In this document: piece after piece, positions 1-7,855 of the stretch
How positions within the stretch are numbered: position 1 is the stretch's first letter
Layout: each line of letters opens with the position of its first letter
From: Barrientosiimonas humi
Lineage (GTDB): Bacteria; Actinomycetota; Actinomycetes; Actinomycetales; Dermatophilaceae
DNA: 64,000 bases
Direction: 5' to 3'
NCBI RefSeq assembly: GCF_006716095.1
Contig: NZ_VFOK01000001.1
Span: 1,147,375-1,211,374 of the forward strand
Notes under the pieces: model-generated
The model's database searches: none
Told to the model about the DNA's origin: nothing
What the model saw: only the letters and a program-made list of their open reading frames with translations
Position numbers and translations under genes: made by a program

Positions 1-906
1 CAGCTGCAGGCCCTGCGTGCGGTCGGACAGGTCCTTGACGTCGGCGATGCCCTGGATCTTCTTGGCGTTGTGCAGGTCCTTGATGCGCTCGATGACCTTC
101 TCGGGGCCGACGAGATAGGGCAGCTCGGTGACCACGATGCCCTTGCGGCGCGGCGAGGTCTTCTCGATGCGCACGGTCGCGCGGGTGCGGAACGAGCCGC
201 GGCCGGTGAGGTACGCATCGCGGATGCCCTCGAGCCCCACGATCTGCCCGCCGAGCGGCAGGTCGGGCCCCGGCACGAACTTCATCAGGTCGTCGAGGGA
301 GCAGTCGGGGTGGCCGATCAGGTGCCGCGCGGCGGCGATGACCTCGCCGAGGTTGTGCGGCGGCATGTTGGTGGCCATGCCGACCGCGATGCCGCTCGCG
401 CCGTTGACCAGCAGGTTGGGGAACGCCGCCGGCAGCACCGAGGGCTGGGTGAACTGGTCGTCGTAGTTCGGCACGAACTCGACGGTGTTCTCCTCGAGCG
501 AGGCGGTGAGCAGCATCGCCGCGGGCGCGAGGCGCGCCTCGGTGTAGCGCGGTGCCGCGGGGCCGTCGTCGAGCGAGCCGAAGTTGCCGTGGCCGTCGAC
601 CAGCGGCAGCCGCATGGTGAACGGCTGCGCCATCCGCACGAGGGTGTCGTAGATCGCCTGGTCGCCGTGCGGGTGGTACTTACCCATCACCTCGCCGACG
701 ACGCGGGAGGACTTCACATGGCCGCGGTCGGGGCGCAGACCCAGCTCGTCCATCGCGAACAGGATGCGCCGCTGCACGGGTTTGAGGCCGTCGCGCGCAT
801 CGGGCAGCGCCCGCGAGTAGATGACCGAGTAGGCGTACTCCAGGAAGGCCGACTCCATCTCCTCCTCGACGGAGATGTCGACGATCTTCTCCTTGCTGGT
901 GGCCAT
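1..906 (-). CDS. parC: DNA topoisomerase IV subunit A (ParC-type), 5' part only
   Basis: This is the first 302 codons of a type IIA topoisomerase breakage-reunion subunit, open to the window edge. The GyrA/ParC winged-helix core is clear. The active-site pair is Arg120-Tyr121 in PRYTEAR, and HPHGD (78-82) opens the quinolone-resistance-determining stretch. The N-terminus ([21 protein letters not shown], 23-43) and [20 protein letters not shown] match actinobacterial ParC better than GyrA, which has DYAMSVI. With ParE it would decatenate chromosomes and relax supercoils. ATG at 906 follows an AGGAG about 12 bases upstream on the minus strand. Residue 83, usually Ser or Ala, is Gln. ParC rather than a second GyrA is a judgement from these motifs; the C-terminal beta-pinwheel lies outside the window. 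Confidence 0.93.
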   Translation of the reverse strand, partial: MATSKEKIVDISVEEEMESAFLEYAYSVIYSRALPDARDGLKPVQRRILFAMDELGLRPDRGHVKSSRVVGEVMGKYHPHGDQAIYDTLVRMAQPFTMRLPLVDGHGNFGSLDDGPAAPRYTEARLAPAAMLLTASLEENTVEFVPNYDDQFTQPSVLPAAFPNLLVNGASGIAVGMATNMPPHNLGEVIAAARHLIGHPDCSLDDLMKFVPGPDLPLGGQIVGLEGIRDAYLTGRGSFRTRATVRIEKTSPRRKGIVVTELPYLVGPEKVIERIKDLHNAKKIQGIADVKDLSDRTQGLQL

Positions 907-1029
907 GAGGCGTTGCGTCTCCTGCGGCATTGCGGGGCTGACTGGCGGGTGCCAGCGTCCCATTCTGGCCGCAGCAGGCGTACGTCCGGGGCAGGCTCGC
1001 CGCGTCGGCGAGCCCACCCCGGAAGGTGG

Positions 1030-1593
1030 TCACGAGCGCAGCGGCTCGAGGACCTTGGCCATCTGCACCAGCTGGTCGAAGACGGTGCCCAGCTCGTCGG
1101 CGCGGCGGTCGTGCGGGGTGAACCCCGACTCGCCCCACTCCTCGAACAGCTGCAGCGCGACCTGCGCGCGCACGTCGACCATCATCGCGTTGGCCACGAT
1201 GCAGCGCCACTGCTCGACCGCCCGCACCCCGCCGTCGGCGCCGTAGCTCACGAACGCGATGGCCTTGTGGTTCCACTCGGGGTAGAGCACGTCGAAGGCG
1301 TTCTTCAGCGCCGCCGAGACACCGTGGTTGTACTCCGGGCTCACCCAGACGAAGGCGTCGACGCTGTCGACCTTCTTGCCCCAGGCGATCGTCTCGGGGC
1401 GCTGGTAGTCACGGTTCGCCGCGCCGGGCACGGTCGGCTCGCTGAGCAGCGGCAGGTCGAAGTCGGCCAGCTCGATGAGCTCGTACTCGACGCCGTCGTC
1501 GCTGCGCTGGTCGGCGTGCTCCTTGACCCAGGCGCCGACGGCGCTGCCGAGCCGGCCGGGACGGGTGCTGCCGACGAGGATGCCGATCTTCAC
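1030..1593 (-). CDS. NADPH-dependent FMN reductase family protein
   Basis: A 187-residue flavodoxin-like reductase of the NADPH-dependent FMN reductase family. It probably uses NADPH to reduce FMN or a quinone/azo substrate in the cytosol. The phosphate-binding loop is GSTRPGRLG (8-16). The flavin-contacting motif SPEYNHGVSAALKNAFD (about 104-120) and the conserved WNHKAIAFVSYG are intact, and the length is normal. GTG start at 1593 is supported by GGAGG about 8 bases upstream. The gene lies between parC and a small hydrolase on the same strand with 59 bp to the latter, so a loose operon is possible. The physiological substrate cannot be read from the sequence. A second member of the family is at 48012. 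Confidence 0.88.
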   Translation of the reverse strand: MKIGILVGSTRPGRLGSAVGAWVKEHADQRSDDGVEYELIELADFDLPLLSEPTVPGAANRDYQRPETIAWGKKVDSVDAFVWVSPEYNHGVSAALKNAFDVLYPEWNHKAIAFVSYGADGGVRAVEQWRCIVANAMMVDVRAQVALQLFEEWGESGFTPHDRRADELGTVFDQLVQMAKVLEPLRS

Positions 1594-1652
1594 GGGGTGC
1601 CTCCAGGGGTTGGGGGGACGGGCGTACGTCGGTGGTCAGGGTAGTTGTTCGT

Positions 1653-2249
1653 TCAACTCCGAGGGGTGGTCGGCGAGCCGTCGCCGGCCTCCGCCCGCAG
1701 CAGCGCGTCGACCTGGTCGACGGTGTCGGCGAGCGCCTGCTCGTGGCCGTCGGCGGTGCCGAGGTCGGTGAACAGGTGCCCACGGCCGGGGACGACGTGG
1801 TCGGTGAACGTGGCGCCGCTGGCGCGCACCGTCGCCCCCAGCGCCTCGACGTCGGCGGGGTCGATCCAGTCGTCCTCGGCGTAGCGGTGCACCTGCACCG
1901 GCTGGCCCTGCCAGTCGCCGCGGGGCGCCGCCACCGAGTGCATGAGGATCACCGCACGCGCCTGCGGGCGGCGGGCCGCGAGCGTCTGGGCGAACGCCGA
2001 GCCGAGCGAGAAACCGGCGAGCGCGGCGTCGTCGGGCAGCGCCGCGACGGTCTCGCTCAGCCGTCCGAACAGCTCCTTGGTGCCGACGGCGTCGCGGTGC
2101 GCGATGCCGGCCTGCTCGTCGTCGAACACCGTGCCGTCGTAGTAGTCCGGCGTCTCGACGGTGTGGCCGCGCTCGCGCAGCCGGTCGGCGAAGTCGGTGA
2201 CGGCCGGGCGCAGCCCGAGCGCGGAGTGCAGCAGCAGCAGGTGGCTCAT
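1653..2249 (-). CDS. Dienelactone hydrolase-like alpha/beta hydrolase
   Basis: A 198-residue compact alpha/beta hydrolase. The nucleophile elbow GFSLGSA places Ser81. Asp127 or Asp130 in EDDWIDP and His158 in GRGHLF complete a plausible Ser-Asp-His triad. Classical dienelactone hydrolases use Cys at the elbow; this one has Ser, so an esterase or thioesterase-like activity is equally likely. There is no signal peptide, so it is cytosolic. The gene is 12 bp downstream of the oxidoreductase at 2262, suggesting co-transcription. The substrate is unknown. Confidence 0.83.
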   Translation of the reverse strand: MSHLLLLHSALGLRPAVTDFADRLRERGHTVETPDYYDGTVFDDEQAGIAHRDAVGTKELFGRLSETVAALPDDAALAGFSLGSAFAQTLAARRPQARAVILMHSVAAPRGDWQGQPVQVHRYAEDDWIDPADVEALGATVRASGATFTDHVVPGRGHLFTDLGTADGHEQALADTVDQVDALLRAEAGDGSPTTPRS

Positions 2250-2261
2250 GGGCTCAGCCTG

Positions 2262-3110
2262 TCAGCCGCGGATCTCCGGCGTGGGTGCGGCGCCGTCGCC
2301 GAGCGCGGCGTTGCGCTGGTCGCGCCACTGCAGCCACGGCTCGAGCGGGGTCAGGTCGTAGTCGGGGCCGCCGACGCCCATCGTGAACATCGTCGCGCCG
2401 AGCTCCAGGAGCGGCGTGCCCTCCTGCTCGGGCGTCTCGGGGGAGCGGCCCTCGCGGCCACGGCCGCCGACGCCCACGGAGATCTCGATCTCGTCGCGGG
2501 AGCGCCCGACCTTGGCGCAGTGGCCGTCGAGCACCTCGAGCTTGTGGCGCAGGGTGTCGGCGTCGGAGAAGGAGTGCCAGATGTCGGCGTGCTCGGCGAC
2601 GATGCGCAGCGTCTTCTTCTCGCCGCCGCCACCGATCATGACCGGGAGCTGGCCGACCGGCTGCGGGTTGAGCTTGCCGAGGCGCTCCTTGAGCACCGGC
2701 AGGTCCGCGGCGAGCTGGTCGAGCCGCCCGCCGGCGGTGCCGAACTCGTAGCCGTACTCGTCGTAGTCCTTCTCGAACCAGCCCGACCCGATGCCGAGCA
2801 CGAGGCGGCCGTCGCTGATGCAGTCGACGGTGCGCGCCATGTCGGCGAGCAGCTGCGGGTTGCGATAGCTGTTGCAGGTGACCAGCGCGCCGATCTGCGC
2901 GCGGCTGGTCTGCTCGGCCCAGGCGCCTAGCATCGTCCAGCACTCGAAGTGCTTGCCCTCGGGCTCGCCGTAGAGCGGGAAGAAGTGGTCCCAGTTGAAG
3001 ATCATGTCCACGCCCAGCTCCTCGGCGCGGGCCACGGCGTCGCGGATCGCGGGGTAGTCGGCGTGCTGCGGCTGGATCTGGATCCCGATGCGAATCGGTC
3101 GTGAGGTCAT
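2262..3110 (-). CDS. LLM-class F420-dependent oxidoreductase
   Basis: A 282-residue TIM-barrel protein of the luciferase-like monooxygenase superfamily, in the F420-dependent branch common in actinobacteria. Typical signatures are GVDMIFNWDHFFP near the N-terminus, LGIGSGWFEKDYDEYG in the middle (the cofactor-phosphate region) and PVMIGGGGEKKTLRIVAEHAD. It likely transfers hydride to or from F420H2 on an unidentified substrate. ATG at 3110 gives the usual N-terminus MTSRPIRIGIQIQP. It is divergent from the alpha-hydroxy-acid oxidase, with only about 17 bp between starts if that gene begins at 3128, so promoters must overlap coding sequence. Confidence 0.88.
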   Translation of the reverse strand: MTSRPIRIGIQIQPQHADYPAIRDAVARAEELGVDMIFNWDHFFPLYGEPEGKHFECWTMLGAWAEQTSRAQIGALVTCNSYRNPQLLADMARTVDCISDGRLVLGIGSGWFEKDYDEYGYEFGTAGGRLDQLAADLPVLKERLGKLNPQPVGQLPVMIGGGGEKKTLRIVAEHADIWHSFSDADTLRHKLEVLDGHCAKVGRSRDEIEISVGVGGRGREGRSPETPEQEGTPLLELGATMFTMGVGGPDYDLTPLEPWLQWRDQRNAALGDGAAPTPEIRG

Positions 3111-3127
3111 GCCGCCATGCTAGGGAC

Positions 3128-4201
3128 GTGACCGATCCTGCCGTGAGTGCCGAGCCACCCGTCTCGTTGCGCGAGCTGCGCGCCCGCGCCGAGGAGGTGG
3201 TCACGCCCGAGGCGTGGGAGTACCTCGAGACCGGCGCCGGCGCCGAGGTGTCGCTGGGCGAGGCCGAATCAGCTTGGCAGCGTTGGCGATTCAGGCCGTA
3301 CGTCCTGCGCGACGTCGCGCAGATCAGCACCTCGTGCCGGCTACTGGGTCACGACCTGGCGACGCCCGTGCTGGTGGCGCCGACGGCGTACCACGAGCCC
3401 TATCACCCGACCGCCGAGCTCGGCACGGCAGAGGGCGTGCGCGACGCCGGCTCGCTGCTGTGCCTGTCGACGCGCTCCTCCCGCACGGTCGAGCGGGTCG
3501 CCGAGTACGCCGGGCCGTGGTGGCTGCAGGTCTACGTCATGACCGACCGCGACATCACCGAGGCGATGGTCGACCGGGCCGTCGCCGCGGGGGCGAGCGC
3601 GCTGGTGCTGACCGGTGACACGCCGTACGTCTCGCGCCGGGCGAGAGGAACCGCGCTGCCGCTGCAGGACGAGGTCGCGCTGGTCAACGTGCAGCAGCAC
3701 CTCGCCGGCCGCACCTGGTCGAGCCTGGAGCAGGACCCGCGGGTGACGTACGCCGACATCGAGTGGCTCGCCTCGCGCTCGGGCCTCCCGGTGCTGGTCA
3801 AGGGCGTGCTGCGCGCCGACGAGGCGCGGGCATGCGTCGCGGCGGGCGCCGCGGGCGTCGTGGTGAGCAACCACGGCGCGCGGCAGCTCGATCGGGTCGT
3901 GCCGACCGCGCTCGCGCTGCCCGAGGTCGCCCGCGCCGTCGCCGACCAGGTGCCGGTGCTCGTCGACGGCGGCATCCGCAGCGGCCACGACGTCGCGACC
4001 GCGCTCGCCCTCGGCGCCGACGCGGTGCTGGTCGGCCGCCCCACGATGCACGCCCTCGCCACCGGCGGCGCGCCCGGCGTCACCGCGATGCTGCGCGCGC
4101 TGACCGCCCAGCTCGCCGAGGCCATGGGCCTGCTCGGGATCTCCTCGCTCGGCGGGTTCGACCGGTCCCTGGTCGAGGACGTCACGCACGCGCGAGGTTG
4201 A
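3128..4201 (+). CDS. FMN-dependent alpha-hydroxy-acid oxidase (lactate/glycolate oxidase family)
   Basis: A 357-residue FMN TIM barrel oxidising L-2-hydroxy acids such as lactate or glycolate. The catalytic set is intact: Tyr136 in QVYVMTD, Lys225 in VLVKGVLR, and His249/Arg252 in SNHGARQLD. The FMN-phosphate loop is VDGGIRSG...GADAVLVGRP. The start is uncertain. An in-frame GTG at 3101 would overlap the divergent gene, so I chose GTG 3128 (VTDPAVS); neither has a strong ribosome-binding site. Whether the reoxidant is O2 (oxidase or monooxygenase) or a quinone is not decidable. The 130 bp after the stop, before the convergent nitroreductase, holds several GC-rich hairpins. Confidence 0.9.
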   Translation: MTDPAVSAEPPVSLRELRARAEEVVTPEAWEYLETGAGAEVSLGEAESAWQRWRFRPYVLRDVAQISTSCRLLGHDLATPVLVAPTAYHEPYHPTAELGTAEGVRDAGSLLCLSTRSSRTVERVAEYAGPWWLQVYVMTDRDITEAMVDRAVAAGASALVLTGDTPYVSRRARGTALPLQDEVALVNVQQHLAGRTWSSLEQDPRVTYADIEWLASRSGLPVLVKGVLRADEARACVAAGAAGVVVSNHGARQLDRVVPTALALPEVARAVADQVPVLVDGGIRSGHDVATALALGADAVLVGRPTMHALATGGAPGVTAMLRALTAQLAEAMGLLGISSLGGFDRSLVEDVTHARG

Positions 4202-4313
4202 CGGCGAGCTGACGATCGCGCCCTCGCGGTCCTCCGCGTGAGGGTGCGCCGGGGCGCACGGTTCGGCGGTGGACCGCCAGCGGGTGCGCCGGCGAACCCG
4301 AACCCGCTCGCTC

Positions 4314-4327
4314 GGGCGAGCTCGCCC
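4314..4327. terminator. GC-rich inverted repeats between convergent genes
   Basis: GGGCGAGCTCGCCC is a perfect 14-bp palindrome. GGCGGTGGACCGCC lies about 50 bp upstream. Both sit in the 130-bp gap between the converging hydroxy-acid oxidase and nitroreductase genes. No U-tract is present, so a role in bidirectional termination is only suggested by position. Confidence 0.35.
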
Positions 4328-4331
4328 GCAG

Positions 4332-4952
4332 CTACGCCCGGTACGGCGTCCCGAACGTCCCCTCGTGCACGACCTCCTCGACGGGGCGGCGCCGGCGGGT
4401 GCGGGCGCTGCCGCTGGAGGTCTGCTCGGCGGGGTGGCCGAGGGCGACCACGCCGACGATCGAGCGGTCCTTGGGGATCTGCAGCGCGTCGAACACGTCG
4501 TCGTGCGCCTCGGCGGGGACGCCGAAGAACAGCCCGCCGAGCCCCTCGTCGACGCCGACCAGCAGCATCAGCAGCGCGGCCATGCCGGTGTCGATGTCCC
4601 AGTACGGCACCGGCCAGTGCGTCTCGTCCAGGTCCTGCCAGGGCTTGTCGGCCTCGGCGTAGCGACGCAGGTAGGCGTCCTTGTCGGAGCAGCAGACGAT
4701 GAGCACCGGGGCCGTCTGCACGCCGGCCAGCCACGCGTCGGGCTCGTCGTCCTCGTCGGTCGTGGCGGCCCAGAACCGTTGCCGCTGCTGCGGATCCGTC
4801 AGCACCACGAAGTCCCACCCCTGGCTGAACCCGGCGCTCGGCGCGCGCAGGCCCAGCTCGAGCGCGCGGGTCAGCAGCCTGCGGTCGACCGGCCGGTCGG
4901 GGTCGAACCGGCGCACCATGCGCCGCCGGCGGATGACGTCCTGCAGCTCCAT
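4332..4952 (-). CDS. Nitroreductase family protein
   Basis: A 206-residue FMN-dependent nitroreductase-fold protein. The N-terminal MELQDVIRRRRMVRRF (the basic FMN-phosphate region), APSAGFSQGWDFVVLTD and the C-terminal PKDRSIVGVVALGHP (hinge plus FMN contact) are hallmarks of the family. It may reduce nitro-aromatics, quinones or flavins using NAD(P)H. The ATG at 4952 shares one base with the stop of the upstream amidotransferase (TGATG), so the two are translationally coupled. A much longer open frame continues upstream, but it runs antisense-like through the amidotransferase and has no homology-like composition there. Confidence 0.9.
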   Translation of the reverse strand: MELQDVIRRRRMVRRFDPDRPVDRRLLTRALELGLRAPSAGFSQGWDFVVLTDPQQRQRFWAATTDEDDEPDAWLAGVQTAPVLIVCCSDKDAYLRRYAEADKPWQDLDETHWPVPYWDIDTGMAALLMLLVGVDEGLGGLFFGVPAEAHDDVFDALQIPKDRSIVGVVALGHPAEQTSSGSARTRRRRPVEEVVHEGTFGTPYRA

Positions 4953-5707
4953 CAGACAGCCTCCTGCTGCTCGTCGACGCGCTGGGCGGCGAGGGCGACG
5001 AAGCGCCCCACGAAGGCCGACCAGGCCTGCTCCATGGCGAGTGCGTGCCGCCGCGCCTGGGCGGCCATGACGTCGGGGTCGAGGCCGCGGGCCCGCAGCC
5101 GCGACCGGTCCCAGGAGGCCACCCGGTCGGCGTCGGCCTCGGGGTGGAACTGCACGCCCCAGGCCCGGTCGCCCACCCGGAACGCCTGGTACGGGCAGGC
5201 CGAGGTGGCCGCCAGCCAGGTCGCCCCGTCGGGCAGCGCGGTGATGGCGTCGGCGTGGTTCTGCACGACCGGGACCTCGTCGAACAGCCGCGCGAACAAC
5301 GGGTCCTGGCGGGTGCTCGGCCGCAGGCTGAGCGCGACGACGCCACGCTCGGGCGTGCCGTGGTTCTCGCGCACCTCGCCGCCGAGGGCGTACGCCATGA
5401 GCTGGCCGCCGAGGCAGATCCCGAGCAGCGGCACACCCTGGCGCACGCACGCGCGCACCAGCTCCCGCTCGGCCGGCAGGAAGGGGTGGTCCAGGTCGGT
5501 GTCGGGCATCAGCCCGCCGCCGAGCAGCACCACCGCGTCGGCCCCGGTCTCGGCGGGGTCGGTGGGCACGGCGACCCCGTCGTGCGCCGCGACCAGGTGC
5601 ACCCGCCCGCCGGCAGCCGTGATCCACGCGGGGAGTCGCCCCGGCCCGCTGTCGGCGTCGTTCTGCACGACCAGCACGGTGGGGACATGGCCGTCGATCG
5701 CGCTCAT
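4952..5707 (-). CDS. Class I glutamine amidotransferase domain protein
   Basis: A 251-residue stand-alone GATase1 domain. The nucleophile is Cys98 in LLGICLGGQL, and His188/Glu190 in GVQFHPEAD complete the triad. VVLLGGGLMPD is the oxyanion-side strand. Such proteins resemble GMP-synthase amidotransferase subunits and gamma-glutamyl hydrolases (PuuD or 'GuaA-like' annotations), but no synthetase partner is adjacent, so the acceptor is unknown. Start ATG 5707 (MSAIDGHVP) is chosen because the protein fold begins there; the frame is open for another 103 codons upstream with low-complexity Arg/Ser sequence. It overlaps the nitroreductase start by one base. It is divergent from the sigma-like gene, with 49 bp between starts. 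Confidence 0.87.
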   Translation of the reverse strand: MSAIDGHVPTVLVVQNDADSGPGRLPAWITAAGGRVHLVAAHDGVAVPTDPAETGADAVVLLGGGLMPDTDLDHPFLPAERELVRACVRQGVPLLGICLGGQLMAYALGGEVRENHGTPERGVVALSLRPSTRQDPLFARLFDEVPVVQNHADAITALPDGATWLAATSACPYQAFRVGDRAWGVQFHPEADADRVASWDRSRLRARGLDPDVMAAQARRHALAMEQAWSAFVGRFVALAAQRVDEQQEAV

Positions 5708-5756
5708 CAGGGGCCACTGTGGCACGGCTGACAGGTGGCGTCGGCATACTGCCCGA

Positions 5757-6245
5757 GTGGCAGACGTGCGCGAGACCTTCGACGCGACGTACGGCCCGCT
5801 CGTGGGATGGACCACCCGGCTGGTCGGTGACCCCGACGTCGCCCACGACCTGGTGACCGAGGCGTTCGCGCAGCTGCTGCGTGGGCGCGGGCGGGGCCGG
5901 CTCGACGGCCCCCACGACTGGCTGTACGCCTGTGTCGCCGGGCTCGTGCGCGACCACTGGCGTGGTGAGCCGGACAGCAGACCCGTGCGGCCGCCGCTGC
6001 GCCGCGCGCCCGCCACCGCCGCCGGCTCGCCGCAGGACCCCGAGCTCAGCGGGCAGCGCCCGGCGCTGCAACGGGTCGTGCAGCAGCTGCCCGACCGCTG
6101 CCAGCAGACCGCGCTGCTGCACTTCTACGCCGGGCTGCCGGTCGAGCGCATCGCGGCGGCCACCGGCCGGTCGGCGAGCGCGGTCGAGCGCGAGCTGAGC
6201 GACGCCGGGCGGTTGCTCGCCGACGCGCTGGCGGAGGTGCCGTGA
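5757..6245 (+). CDS. ECF-like sigma-70 family factor
   Basis: A 162-residue protein with the two-domain plan of an ECF sigma factor. A region-2-like helix set (FDATYGPLVGWTTRLVGDPDVAHDLV..., about 8-45) is followed by a Pro/Arg linker. A region-4-like helix-turn-helix follows (LPDRCQQTALLHFYAGLPVERIAAATGRSASAVERELSDA, about 108-152). Region 2 is divergent and lacks an obvious DExxQ-type -10-binding motif (DPDVAHDLVTEAF stands in its place), so the protein may be an atypical or weak sigma. GTG 5757 is the chosen start; GTG 5766 is possible. Its stop overlaps the start of the membrane-anchored Asp-box gene by 4 bases (GTGA), which suggests that gene may encode its regulator. Confidence 0.75.
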   Translation: MADVRETFDATYGPLVGWTTRLVGDPDVAHDLVTEAFAQLLRGRGRGRLDGPHDWLYACVAGLVRDHWRGEPDSRPVRPPLRRAPATAAGSPQDPELSGQRPALQRVVQQLPDRCQQTALLHFYAGLPVERIAAATGRSASAVERELSDAGRLLADALAEVP

Positions 6246-7768
6246 GCGAGCGGGACAGCCGTGACCCGCGCCCGGTCGAGGAGTTCTTCGCCGCCGAGCG
6301 CGCGGCGGTGCACCCGGCCGAGGCGGGGGAGGACCGGTGGGAGCAGATCGTCCACCAGTCGACCCGCGGCGGGCGCCCCTGGTTCGCCCTGTTCATGGGG
6401 GCGCTGGGCGCGCTCGCGGCCGTGGTGCTGTTCTGGTCGACCCAGCAGGCGCCGTTCGGCGAGGGGTCGGTCGACCCCGGCCGCGAGGTCGAGGCCGCGA
6501 CCAACAACGCTCCGGTCGAGGCCAGCGGCGACCCGCGCGACACCTCCCCGGCGCAGGCGCCGATCGAGGTACCGGCGTCGTTCGTGCCGTGGTCGATGAG
6601 CAATGCGGGCAGCGGCACGGTCTTCGCCATGGGCGCCGCGCCGTGCGGCGCCGACGAGGAGGTGTGCCCCACGGTCGTGCGCAGCACCGACAACGGCTCG
6701 ACCTGGACCGCCGTGCACCGCTTCCAGCGCACCGACACCGCCAGCGTCACCAGCGACGAGGTGCCCCGCATCCAGCCGCCGCGGGCCGTCAGCGAGGTCC
6801 GGTTCGCCACGCCGAAGATCGGGTACGCCTTCGGCGGCGACCTGTGGATGACCCGCGACGCGGGCCGCTCGTTCACCCGCTACGCCCACCCCGGTCAGAC
6901 CGTGCTCGACGTCGAGATCTTCCGCGGCGACGTGCTCGTGCTGAGCGCCGACGGCTGCTCCCAGGGCCGCTGCTCGGGGCCGTTGATGCTCTCGCGCACC
7001 ACCGTGCAGGCCGGTGCGGTGCAGCAGCCGGTCGCCGTGCGTGACCTCGACACCCCGGTCGACGACGCGCAGGTGGTGGTGCGCGACGGCGCGGTCTACG
7101 TGCAGCCCTACCGCGTCGACGCCGGCAACGTCGGCTCCCCGTGGCGCCTGGAGGAGAACCAGCTGGTGCCGATGACCGCGCGCGACGGCTGCGGCACCAA
7201 CCCGCTGCAGTCGCTGACCGCGTCCACGAACGGTGCCGGCACCCTGTTCGCGCTGTGCGGCGGCGACCTGCGCGGCGACCAGGCGGAGTACCGGCTGATG
7301 CGCAGCGACGACCGCGGCAAGACCTGGCGCCCGGCCACCACGACCCCGGTCGTGCTCCCGCGCGTCGGGCGGCTGACCCTGGCCGCGAGCGACGCCCAGC
7401 ACCTGGCCGTCGCGACCGGGGGGCCGCGCCAGGTGTCGGCCCCGACCCGGGTCACCGACCTGTCGCGGCTGCTGCAGGTCACCGACGACGGCGGCAAGAC
7501 CTGGCGTCCGGTCGACCAGCCGCAGCCGCCGCCGCAGGGCTTCGACTGGGTCGCGAGCCCCGGCGGCCAGGAGCTGTACGCCATCACCCGCTCCGGCACG
7601 AGCGTCTGGCGCTCGGCCGACCTGGGCGCCACCTGGCAGCTGGTCGACCCGACCAAGCCGGTCAACCCGCCGCCGAGCTCCTCCCCACCGCCGACCTCGG
7701 GGGAGCCGTCGTCCCCGTCGGGCTCGCCCACCTCGCCCTCTGCGAGCCCCGCGTCGCCCACGACCTGA
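6242..7768 (+). CDS. Membrane-anchored BNR/Asp-box repeat protein
   Basis: A 508-residue type II-like membrane protein. A short cytoplasmic N-terminus of about 46 residues is followed by one membrane span (FALFMGALGALAAVVLFW, about 48-65). An extracytoplasmic beta-propeller-like region then carries five Asp-box motifs: STDNGSTW near 147, TRDAGRSF near 203, SDDRGKTW near 353, TDDGGKTW near 412 and SADLGATW near 457. It ends in a 40-residue Pro/Ser tail. Paired cysteines such as CGADEEVC are consistent with export. Asp-box repeats occur in sialidases, sortilins and YCF48-type proteins; no sialidase catalytic residues were recognised. Four-base overlap with the sigma-like gene makes a sensor or anti-sigma role conceivable, but this is inference. 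Confidence 0.72.
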   Translation: MSERDSRDPRPVEEFFAAERAAVHPAEAGEDRWEQIVHQSTRGGRPWFALFMGALGALAAVVLFWSTQQAPFGEGSVDPGREVEAATNNAPVEASGDPRDTSPAQAPIEVPASFVPWSMSNAGSGTVFAMGAAPCGADEEVCPTVVRSTDNGSTWTAVHRFQRTDTASVTSDEVPRIQPPRAVSEVRFATPKIGYAFGGDLWMTRDAGRSFTRYAHPGQTVLDVEIFRGDVLVLSADGCSQGRCSGPLMLSRTTVQAGAVQQPVAVRDLDTPVDDAQVVVRDGAVYVQPYRVDAGNVGSPWRLEENQLVPMTARDGCGTNPLQSLTASTNGAGTLFALCGGDLRGDQAEYRLMRSDDRGKTWRPATTTPVVLPRVGRLTLAASDAQHLAVATGGPRQVSAPTRVTDLSRLLQVTDDGGKTWRPVDQPQPPPQGFDWVASPGGQELYAITRSGTSVWRSADLGATWQLVDPTKPVNPPPSSSPPPTSGEPSSPSGSPTSPSASPASPTT

Positions 7769-7855
7769 GCGGGGCGCACCCGGCTGGGTGCCGGGCACGC
7801 GGTGTCGGGCCCCGATGTCCAGGCTGGCGTCAGGGCTGCCTGACATGCTGAGCGC

